A stretch of 10,575 bases of DNA from Pigoraptor vietnamica (lineage: Eukaryota > Opisthokonta > Filasterea): positions 7,032 to 17,606 of the forward strand of contig CALSCQ010003361.1 in the NCBI GenBank assembly GCA_943704525.1, read 5' to 3'. Positions 1 through 8,102 of the stretch are shown here, one piece after another (the stretch's first letter is position 1; each line of letters begins with the position of its first letter). Both the position numbers and the translations under genes were made by a program. Below the pieces are notes generated by a model. The model ran no database searches, was not told where the DNA came from, and worked only from the letters and a program-made list of their open reading frames with translations.

Positions 1-46
1 GGGGGGGGGAACTTGCGCGCGCGACAGATTACAATGCAAGCAACGG
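1..46 (-). CDS. Possible next leucine-rich-repeat exon, cut by the window edge
   Basis: After the exon ending at 160 the minus strand shows a 3' splice site at 47-49 (TTGCACAG). Phase-2 entry from there reads on without a stop into the terminal C run of this strand, encoding VRCLHCNLSRAQVP. The spacing of hydrophobic residues is only roughly that of a leucine-rich repeat, and the last codons come from a homopolymer. It may be the true continuation or just intron. Confidence 0.3.
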
Positions 47-159
47 CTGTGCAACAATGAAGGCAACGAGACAATGTGGGTGGGTTGCGGCGGGGCGCGT
101 ATATGGAAGGACTATGGGACGCACCGCAACCGCAGGGACTGCAACCGGCGTCAACCCAC

Positions 160-1210
160 ACTTTCCACAGGGAGGACATGCCGTGGAACGTGTCCTTGTC
201 GAGGTAGGTAATTCGGTTGTTCATCGCGTCGCTGCGACGTAACGCCAGAAGAAGGTATTAGGAAGAAGAAAGTCAGGCAAGTACGGCTCGCAGGTGGACA
301 AGAAAGTGGCAGCTGCAGGGCAGGGTATCTGACGAACACAATGCAATCAAACGGGTCCATTATGAGCTGGAGTGCGGTCAGTGGGGGCGCGGTGCGAGGG
401 ACACAGGCGGACTAAAAAACGTTGCGCGAATGGGCGAGACAGCACTGCGTGGGACCCACAGCTGCATCAGATTCGGCAGTTGTCCCTTGATAAAGTCGAT
501 GTTCTGCAAGTTGTTGAAGGAGACGTCGCTGCGCGCGCCCAAAGTCAGCCATCACATGCACTCAGTAGGGACACATGCCAACATACGGCACACTGCCGCA
601 CCAACAAACGCAAAGAGAGAGCGCAATCCTGCACTCACAGTACTGTAGATCAGTGCCTGACAACAACAGAACGAAGCAACCGCGGCACACACAGGCACTG
701 CGGTTGGTGCTAAACAGGACAGAAGCAATCGGATCACCCACAGGTACTGCAGATTGGTGAAGTTCGCGAAGAGGCCGTGGGGGAGGTCCTCGAGGGCCAG
801 CCGCGCAAGGCGCCTTTCAAAGTCCGAACAACAAAGTCAGTTACCGTCGCCTCAACGCGGGTGTCGTGCACTCAAAAACTGCGCAAGAGCGCGTACACAT
901 GGTGCCAACACAAGCAGACGCCGCACGCGCCCCGCAATTGTGAGAGGCGCCACTGCGGACAAGAGGAGGTCACGTGGCTAGGAACTTTCCAGCGACAGGG
1001 CACCCACAGCGATGTGACCATGGAAACGTCAATGTTGCTGAAGGCGAGCGGGTCGATTGAGACGATCGCAGACGGCATTAGATAGCTGCAAGAGAGAGCG
1101 AGGGTCATGTGGCCGCACACAAACGTGTGTGCGCGCAGATGTGTGGGTGCGCGTGCATTGCGCATTGTAACACCCACAGACTGGTCGGCTCGTTGCCCAA
1201 TGCAATACGG
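160..1210 (-). repeat. Leucine-rich repeat exon series of the secreted protein
   Basis: The coding exons 1085-1008 (78 bases), 813-742 (72), 528-460 (69) and 231-160 (72) each encode one leucine-rich repeat of 23-26 residues, with the pattern LxxLxLxxNxL. Examples are RLALEDLPHGLFANF, DVSFNNLQNIDF and DAMNNRITYLDKDTF. Each exon enters and leaves in phase 2, and each junction falls inside a consensus Leu (or Val) codon. The donors at 1393, 1177, 1007, 741, 459 and 159 all read GTGGGT, and five of the six are preceded by CT or TC. A 33-base exon (1210-1178) fits the same phase and donor and leads into the first clear repeat. Confidence 0.75.
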
Positions 1211-4168
1211 CTGCACGAGAGAAGCCGCCGCTCCGAGCACGTGCACTTGAGTGTAGATCTTCGGAGACATTGCACACAGAGGATTAGTATTCCGTCCAGG
1301 ACCAATGCTCTCTAACTAGTCGACTGTAATTGAGAGGCATCATGACACAGTGAGCACAACGGCGAATGAAGGGGGGATGGACGGGAGACCCACGACTGCG
1401 GGCACGGGTTCCCGACGACGCCCAGCGGGAGCCTGGTGTTGATTTGAAACGTGTCCACGTATTGCGTGAGGGCCGTGTCGTTGACGCCGGCGCCGTCCAT
1501 GTTGAAGCCGCTCGGCGCCGCATCCGAGGGGTCGTCGCACATCATCGACGCGCACCCCATCGAAAAGCCAACCTGCGAAGGGGGCACGTGGTGAGGGGAG
1601 ACAGGGCGTCTCGAGCGACGTGCCCTTGCGGCTGCAAAACCGGACAATGTTCCACGCACATACACTCACATGCACGCGAAACACACACCTAAGACAAAAA
1701 ACCTCATGCGGCACCAGACTTTGCGCGACGCGTAGCCGACGCTTACCCTCGTCCAGGACAGCGCTATTTGGTTGTAGAGCTTAACATTTAGAGATATCTT
1801 CGCGATCGATTCCTCAAAGCCGTCCGTGCTCGTGATGCTGAGGGTGCACCCGAGCGTGTCGATCGTCCCCTGGGTGGGGTCCTTATACGTGCGCGATGCT
1901 TGCACCTGGTGTGAAGAAAAATTGCGAGCGCACGAGTAAGCGTAAGGATGAGACGGAAATGAGCGCGAGTGGACCTCACAGCACATGGGCCTGGGTAACC
2001 GAATGCTCGCCGGACTGACGAACCTCCACCATGTACCACACGTCCGGCCGCAACGGGCGTTCCTTCCCTGGCGGCGCTGATCGAAACAGCGGGTCCGATG
2101 ACGCGAGCGTGGGGATGCAGTAGTTTGGCTGCGAGCCCGGCAGGCACCCCATGAAATAGAACACCTGCGACGCCAGCGCAAAAATGAGACTGGGCGTAAG
2201 GGTACACACAGCAGCACATCAGGGGACTGCGCGTCGAGGCGAGGTGCAATTGTGCCCACATTTGTTGTGCGGTTGGCGTCGACGTCCCTATTGACATAAA
2301 TGCCGCTTGCAAGAAAACCGAAGCTCGCACGCCCGCCGGCGCGAAACGAAAAAAGTGCGCGCAGTCGGAAGTCCGGCAGCATGGTGATGATGTTGTACTT
2401 GGCTGTGACCGGTCCAGCGCTGCAAAACACAGCGGGACTAAGCGATGCGCAGTGACGCAGAGTGCACAAGGGCGCAGGGAGCAAGAAATGCGCAGTCGCG
2501 CACACATGCGGTGGGGCCCAGACGCACCTGGCGCCGCTGCCCCGGGTCATCCACGGCGGTGCGACGGCGGCCAACGGGAGCGCACGATAAAACAAGGTAT
2601 CTGCGGCACGAGTGGACCAATTTCATCACGCGTCAGCAGACACGGGCAGTGCAGTTGTTGATAAGCACAGGAGAATGCCCCGTGATCGATATTACCCACG
2701 GGTAAACCCTCCGCTCGACGCATTCACAGCACCCACCGTCTTCCCTCGCCCACGAGACCCACGGGAGCTTGATGGCACTCACGGCGTCGTTCGCCGTTGC
2801 GTTTGCGAATTCAAACACCTCCGTCAAGCTGCTCGTCAACAATTTGTCGCTCGCATAGCTGCGCGGCGGCCTCAGTTAAGTCTCTCCTCCCGACTCACAG
2901 GACATCCAAAACGAACAGAAAAGAGTGTGACGCATCCGCTGAAGGATCTCACGCACGCACCTCTCCACGACCCCGAGGGTGACGAGCCTGAAGTACGACA
3001 GGCACGTCGTCACTCCGTCCCTGGCAATGCCGGCGGCAATGCCCCAAGCGGTCGGCACCCCCACGCCGGGCGCAAGGACGGGCACCGGCAGCAGCGCCCT
3101 CACCTGTCCGAGAATGCGCGACCCCGGCAGCGCATTGTCGACGACCAACACGGCCACGCGCACGTCGTTCTCCACCACGCGCGCGCTCAGCGTGTAGGTG
3201 ACATTCGGAGACAGACTCAGGCGGTCCCCCCGCACGAGGAACGGCTGTGCGTCGCCGCGGAGCATCGCCTTCAGATCGCCGATGAACGGCACGCACGCGG
3301 CGCCTGGGGAAGCACTCACGCGCGCAGACGCGTTGTAGCGGGACGTGTACGTGACGTCAGGCGAGTCGCAGCCCGCAGCGTAATATGCCGCGGAGGCCCC
3401 GCTCCCCACGCGCATCACCATCATGACACGGTGGGCGGTGGAAACGTTCGACGCGGACCAAAAGAAGAGCGAGAGGCGATAGGGGACGTTGAAGTCAGGG
3501 GAAGGCTCGTTCAAGTACATGCTCAGCGAGAAGTCATCCGCGTACGCCATCTTGGACTGTCCTCGCGTCAGCACCTCGGGAAGATTGAATCCTGCGCACA
3601 CACAGGCACACGGACACGCACACCCACCCACACACACACAGACACACACAGACACACACACACAGACACAGGCGTACAAGTAAGCAACCAATAAGGCAAG
3701 GCCCACGAGAGTACAGGTGGTTCGGAACTGCAACCACGCAGCAAAGGCACTGCACTCACCCATCGTTTCCTTGCCAAATTCGCTGTCCGTGATGCTGCTG
3801 AGGGGACCCGCCGTCAGCCCCAGAAAGAGCGGCTCGTTGAATATGTAGTAGTTGGTGGGGTCCCCTGGGTCAACGAAGTCCGCGTACGCCCACGGCTGGA
3901 AGGGGCGCTCGATGGCGGGGCCTGCGACGGCTCATGGGCGCGAGGAGGGTTGATGACGAGTGGCTTAAGTTCGTGGCACTCATAGGAATTGAGCCCCATC
4001 GACTCTAGTGAGAGGAAAGAGAGTGGACAGGGCGTGTGACTCGAAATAGGCGGGATCCTTGCGATAGACTGGCCGAGGGCGCGTGCGAGGGTACTCACTC
4101 TGCAGAGCCGCCACCAGCGACAGGCAACAGGCCACGGCCAGGCACGCGATGGCCACGGAAGATGCCAT
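160..4168 (-). CDS. Secreted leucine-rich-repeat protein with beta-rich extracellular region (3' partial, 14 exons seen)
   Basis: I do not recognise the full-length family. Proposed exons, in minus-strand order: 4168-4099, 3921-3760, 3591-2961, 2858-2737, 2600-2528, 2419-2260, 2164-2024, 1905-1747, 1572-1394, 1210-1178, 1085-1008, 813-742, 528-460, 231-160. They join in frame to 673 residues. The start was chosen because residues 1-21 form a signal peptide (MASSVAIACLAVACCLSLVA). Residues 80-550 hold motifs such as DVWYMVE and several N-glycosylation sequons (NVS, NAS, NVT, NAT, NRT, NDT). They look like one or two concanavalin-A-like beta-sandwich domains, which is inference. From about residue 566 there are leucine-rich repeats, for example LDVSFNNLQNIDF. 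No membrane segment or kinase is visible before the edge. Least certain are the exon 4 end (2737 was chosen over a GTGAGT donor at 2782, which breaks the frame), the exon 7 donor, the 33-base exon 10, and the exon 12 acceptor (AAAG). A secreted or cell-surface recognition or adhesion protein is likely. Confidence 0.75.
311..366 (-). other. LRR-like stretch inside an intron (possible decayed exon)
   Basis: The intron 459-232 of the secreted LRR gene contains, after a good 3' splice-like CTCCAG, a frame reading LIMDPFDCIVFVRYPALQL. This resembles a leucine-rich repeat ending in LQL like its neighbours. The end reads CT followed by GCCACT instead of GTGGGT, and the 56-base length breaks the phase, so it cannot be spliced in frame as it stands. 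It may be chance. Confidence 0.2.
3597..3670 (-). repeat. TG-rich tract (CA on plus strand) in intron 2 of the secreted LRR gene
   Basis: On the plus strand this is an imperfect CA repeat interrupted by CCCA and CAGA units. In the transcript it is UG-rich and ends immediately before the acceptor of the 631-base exon 3 (exon begins at 3591). It therefore occupies the place of the polypyrimidine tract. Confidence 0.85.
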
Positions 4169-4263
4169 AGTGGGGCGGGCTTGGGTCGCTGCCTTCTTGT
4201 GTGCCAGGGTAATGAATGCAACTTCAGACACAGGCATGTGCACTGACATATTCTCGTATAACA

Positions 4264-4270
4264 CCCCCCC

Positions 4271-4301
<31 letters not shown>

Positions 4302-4308
4302 ACACACA
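4264..4308. repeat. C24 run followed by (CA)11 microsatellite
   Basis: There are twenty-four C (4264-4287) followed directly by about eleven CA units. On the coding strand of the downstream LRR gene this is a TG repeat followed by 24 G, about 95 bases before the start codon. Homopolymer length in an assembly is unreliable. Confidence 0.9.
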
Positions 4309-4644
4309 TACACGCCACACGCACGCAGGCGCGCACCCACATTCGCAAAACACCCACACATCACTCACACAATACAAACACAGACACACGAAAAAAACAC
4401 ACCAAGTACACACCCCACACGCTAAACGTCAATGCATTCCCTTCCCAGTATACGCACCCCAGCAAGACACAGTGGATCGCCCGATCATAACACTATGGTG
4501 GAGCACCCATGCCCGTTCGAGAAGACGCGCGTTCCTCGTCAGTCACGCTTTCTTCTACGCCTGTGGTATTGCCTTGGTCGGCCGTTTCTTTTTCGGGGTG
4601 ACCGGAAGGTGTGGACACATCACGTGATCGCAAAAACAGTTTGG

Positions 4645-4651
4645 TTTTATG
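4645..4651 (-). promoter_or_regulatory. Candidate polyadenylation signal of the DCAF11 gene
   Basis: CATAAAA occurs about 15 bases after the TGA stop on the minus strand. The same heptamer follows the U2AF1 stop at 9305-9311. It resembles the eukaryotic AATAAA hexamer, but only position and recurrence support it. Confidence 0.3.
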
Positions 4652-4666
4652 TACACTCCGGCCTTT

Positions 4667-7590
4667 TCAGAAAAAGTCGTCGACGTAAGCGCGGCCGCGC
4701 ATTGCGTTCGGCAGCTCACGTGAGCGCTCGTCCTCGCGCACCCAATCCCAACGCAGCACGTGACCGTCCCACTGCCACCGGCGGAGGGGAGACAAGTAAG
4801 GGCCATGGCAACCAAGACAGCCACACACACCACTGAACCACTCACCGCCGTCGAAACAAGGCTGGGCTCAAACGGGTGCCATGACACGTCGCGCACCGTT
4901 CCCCTGTACACACGCAGAACACTGGCAAGTTAAGGTCACTAACCATTGAGCAGTTACAAGCATCAACAATAAACAAGCGACCCAGCGCGGGTCTATGTGG
5001 CGGATATGTGGGCCGCAAGGCGCGCAACAAGCTCGCCAGTGAGAATGTCGAACACTGCGATTGCGGCGGCAATTAGTGCAAGGAAAAGCCGCGCGGTCGC
5101 ATACGAGAGCAACACAAGTGCACACGCACCGTGAACGGCACCGCAGGCGGACCCCGTGTACGCATACATCTGCCCGGTCGAGTCGGCCGGCGAAAAGCGG
5201 CAGCGGATGAGCGTGTAGAGCACCTTGTGTCCGGTGAACTTGGCGACGGACGCATCGCGCACCCGCGACATTGACGACAGTGCCGAAGCTGACGGTGCGC
5301 CATAAAGACCAACAGGCCGGTTAGATCACACAACCGAACACACGCACACGAGTTGCGTACAAGACGTGACACGCACCGCGGTCGGCGTCGCCGTGGCGAT
5401 AGTCAAACATCGATGCGCTGCGGGGCGGCTTCCCAGCGCACGACGTCATGGAGCGAATGTCCCAGAGACGCATCGCCTGATCCTTGCCGTTACTCAGGAG
5501 GTAACGGCCGTCGCCCTGGCCGCGGTGAAGGATGAGATGAAGCGCAAAATGGGACAGCACTACGCACATCGCATCAAACGGACAGCCCTAGAACAAAGCA
5601 CACCTTGGAATCAATGTACGTGATGCCCATTGTGTGTCCCTCGAGGTAGCCCGCCGGCATCGGTCGGTCCTCGTTCAGCGTACGGAGGTCCCACACCTGC
5701 GCGGACGTTCGGCTCAGAACGCGTTGTAACACAGCAGGGAGGAAAGACAAGTGCACACGTGCCTTGATGAGGGCGTCGTCGCTTCCAGAATAGATGACGT
5801 TCGACGAATTGTCCGCGAACGCAACCGCATTCACGTCGTCGCTGTGCGCTTCCACCTGCGCACGCAGCATTTAGAAGGGTGCTCAAGAGGTGGGATGGTC
5901 CATCGCCACATCCACTGTGATCAGAATCAAAGGACGCACCCGCAGTTTCCTGCGTGACTCGGCGAGGTCGTACAGGTAGATGCAGTGGTCGTTTGCGCCC
6001 GCAACAATGTGGCGGCTGTCGTGCGAGAAGCGGACGGTGAACGGGCAAAAGCTGTGATACGACTCTTGCTGCAGGCGCAGCGCCTCGTGGATTTCGCTGC
6101 CGCCCGCGACGTTGCAGAGGTAAATCGAGGGCGCCCTGCGAGTCACAACAAAAGCGGTGGGACATTAGCCCACGGACATCAACGCACGCACACGCGCAAA
6201 CGGAAGACGTCCGCAAATGGGAGGCGCTCACTAACTATCCTGTGTTCAGACAACAACCCACGGACATCTACCACGCACGGCGCACATGGAAGACCCTGCC
6301 ACCCACCATCCCGAGTAAACGACGTACTGCTGGTCGGGCGAGTAGTCCGTGTCGACGATACTCCAGCCGAGCCGCTTCGCCCCAATCGTCCGCAGGGGGC
6401 GGAAATTGGATGTCGCATCGTACAGCCGGATGTTGTGGTCCTAATCGCATTCCTTGCATCAGTCGCCATGGACCGACCATCGCACACCACGCACGAACAG
6501 CCAACTGCCTCTCACCTGACAGGCCGTCATGAAGATCGTGCCGTCGCTCGAGTAGCGGCCGCAGAACGCCTTGTACTGGTACGAGTCCACGAGACCGGCC
6601 GGCGTGTTCGGGAGCATTCTGCGGGCATAAGGCGCATCAGGCATTGGTGTCGAAAATCGGACAAGCGAACAGGCACAGCGGAAGCGACAGGCACCTGTGC
6701 GTGACGCGTGTGCGCTGTCCGCGCGAGAGTGCGCCGCCAATCGCAAACGCGTTGCGCTCGCGGAAGCGCAGCATTGAGAAGAGGTTTCCCTTGGCGCGCT
6801 TCGCACACGGCACCTCGCTCTCCCCCTCCGCAGAGCCCCCGGCGCCGTGGTCGGGGGGCGCGCGCGCGTCAGACGCACGGCGCCGCTTTGCGCTCTTAGG
6901 CGCTTCCGGAACACGCGCGGTGTCATCGGGTGCATTTTGCTGTTGCTGAGCGGTGTAGGCGGGCGGGGAACTGCGCGCTCGTGCACGTGGTTGCGTGTAT
7001 GCGCCGCTCTGCAGCAGAATGTCTTGCACTATGGGCGCGTCCTGCGAAGAAAAATGGACGGCAATGAGCGGTGCGTTTATCACACGGCAATGGCACACGA
7101 TTTCGTCCATCGAAAGTGGCAATATCCCACCCCAAGGCGCACGACGCTTGACGCGCGCTTGCGTTTCATGTCGGCGTCCTCTTCGTCAGACTGTTCCGAG
7201 TCTGTCCCGTGCAACAAAAGCGCACGCACAAAGATGCACAACAGACGGAATCAGACCTCAGTTGAGGGCAGTCACAAAAGTTTGAACCCTCATCGACACA
7301 AAAGGCATTCGAAACATGGACAGCGCACAGTTTACATGCGCACCCAAATCCGTGTCGCTGTCGGCGTCGTGTGCGTTGGGAATCACAAACTCTCCCCCGT
7401 CGTCAGATCCCTCCCCACTGAAGGAACAAATTGCGTCGTTGAGGACCTCATCGACAGCAAACAAGCGCGCATACACGCTCCTACACCCCATCCTCTCAAA
7501 GTCGCACCTGTCGAGCACCGTGGCAATGTAGCGGTTGAGCAGCTGCACAATTGTGTCCATCGACACCTGCCGCGCGGGTCGGTCGCCCAT
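4667..7590 (-). CDS. DCAF11: DCAF11/WDR23-like WD40 substrate receptor of CUL4-DDB1 E3 ligase
   Basis: Proposed exons, in minus-strand order: 7590-7344, 7201-7131, 7041-6695, 6618-6516, 6440-6307, 6135-5940, 5855-5763, 5696-5604, 5515-5377, 5288-5130, 5054-5008, 4905-4846, 4771-4667. They join to 597 residues and a TGA, and every junction keeps frame. Known family role: DCAF11 (WDR23; LEC14B in plants) docks on DDB1 through WDxR motifs and presents substrates for CUL4 ubiquitination. Matches to the family include KAFCGRYSSDGTIFMTACQ, DDVNAVAF, ITYIDSKGD, GKDQAMRLWDIR, TLIRCRFSP and VRDVSWHPF. VWDLR (from residue 398) and LWDIR are WDxR-type DDB1 contacts. The WD40 propeller spans about residues 238-577. 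The N-terminal 190 residues are acidic and then basic (KRKR, KRRR), suggesting nuclear entry. The start is the first ATG after an in-frame TGA. The protein is slightly longer than the human one (about 546 residues). It contains one AT-AC and one GC-AG intron. Confidence 0.92.
4906..5007 (-). other. AT-AC (U12-type) intron 11 of the DCAF11 gene
   Basis: On the minus strand the intron starts ATATCC (5007-5002) and ends GTGTAC (last base 4906). At 4936-4929 it holds ACCTTAAC, one base from the U12 branch-point consensus TCCTTAAC and 23 bases before the 3' end. Removing it joins LAAH to RGTVRDVSWHP in phase 0, with the same spacing as the family's H-x-x-x-V-R-D. No usable GT lies between the conserved LAAH and the in-frame TAG four codons later, so a GT-AG intron does not fit. 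Donor, branch point and AC end are the features known for introns spliced by the minor (U11/U12) spliceosome. Confidence 0.88.
5697..5762 (-). other. GC-AG intron 7 of the DCAF11 gene
   Basis: The conserved repeat DDALIK|VWDLRT is interrupted between Lys and Val by 66 bases that begin GCACGT after AAG and end CGCAG. The next GT (four bases in) would break the frame. GC-AG introns are a known minor subtype of major-spliceosome introns; the AAG before the site and the G at +5 fit it. Confidence 0.8.
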
Positions 7591-8102
7591 CCCAGACACG
7601 GCTGCCTCTCACGGACGCCACGCAAAGCCCGACGCAGAGGGATGCGCCACTCGCCCTTGCAGCGCCAGTGAAATTTTGTTTTGTGTGTGTGTTCGACTCT
7701 GCTCCACTTCCTGCCCCGGCTTGTGTCATCCGAAATCGGCGTCCAGCATCCGGGGTAGTAAATGCGACATGATGACGCCACTGCGCTTGGTGACGACATC
7801 GACGCAACACATGCGCAGGCGGCAGAAAAGCGGCTGTGGACGAAAGGAGGAGGATGACTGCGTGTGGCACAGCGTTGCGCGAGGAGCGACTCTGTTGAGC
7901 GTATTGTCATTGTGTGCATTACGAGAAGTGAACCCGATAGTAAGAAGGACGGCAACTGCGCAAGGGCCGCGTGCCCAGTAGCACATCACGTGGGTGTCTG
8001 CCGTATTCTGTGCGTCGTCATCCTTGCATTGGTGTTTGCGTCTTGCAGTTTATCGTTGCTGTTTGTCGTTACTGAAAACAATCCCCTCACTTTCGGCAGA
8101 AA
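7591..8102. promoter_or_regulatory. Divergent promoter region between DCAF11 and U2AF1 genes
   Basis: This 512-base gap lies between two divergent start codons and must carry both promoters and 5' UTRs. No TATA box is evident. A CACGTG palindrome lies at 7987-7992, about 110 bases before the U2AF1 ATG; similar CACGTG words occur elsewhere in the window, so its significance is unclear. In the DCAF11 frame a TGA closes the reading frame shortly upstream of 7599, which supports the chosen ATG. Confidence 0.5.

Larger units (their letters stand above)
4169..4666. promoter_or_regulatory. Intergenic region upstream of the secreted LRR gene
   Basis: This 498-base gap lies between the stop of the DCAF11 gene (4667) and the start of the secreted LRR gene (4168); both genes read leftwards. 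It must hold the DCAF11 3' UTR and the promoter and 5' UTR of the LRR gene. The plus strand is CA-rich from about 4288 to 4430. A weak TATA-like TTATAC lies on the minus strand at 4257-4262, about 90 bases before the ATG. I see no other gene here. Confidence 0.5.

Noticed and set aside
814-1007. Extra exon starting after the CTTGTCCGCAG acceptor near 953
   Set aside because: The acceptor is good, but the phase-2 reading gives no LRR pattern and the only in-phase donor (GTCTGC) is poor. Left as intron, though an alternative exon cannot be excluded.
1666-2595. 309-residue uninterrupted minus-strand frame
   Set aside because: It reads through introns. The real exons inside it alternate with low-quality sequence, and one real exon (2164-2024) is in another frame, so it is not a single exon.
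2777-2782. Perfect GTGAGT donor after NDA in the secreted LRR gene
   Set aside because: Using it forces phase 0 into the exon at 2600, which then hits TGA. The GTGGGT donor at 2736 keeps the frame and adds a credible peptide (VSAIKLPWVSWARED). Transcript data could reverse this.
3597-3670. CA-rich repeats as telomere or CRISPR-like array
   Set aside because: They are irregular dinucleotide microsatellites with no spacer structure, lying inside an intron of a eukaryotic gene.
2612-3694. 360-residue open frame on the plus strand
   Set aside because: It is antisense to exon 3 of the secreted LRR gene, with Arg/His-rich composition and a CA-repeat end; the minus strand has the signal peptide, sequons and consistent splicing.
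4906-5007. GT-AG explanation for DCAF11 intron 11
   Set aside because: There is no usable GT between the conserved LAAH and the in-frame TAG, and ending at TACAG instead of TAC would shift the frame relative to the conserved VRDVSWHP.
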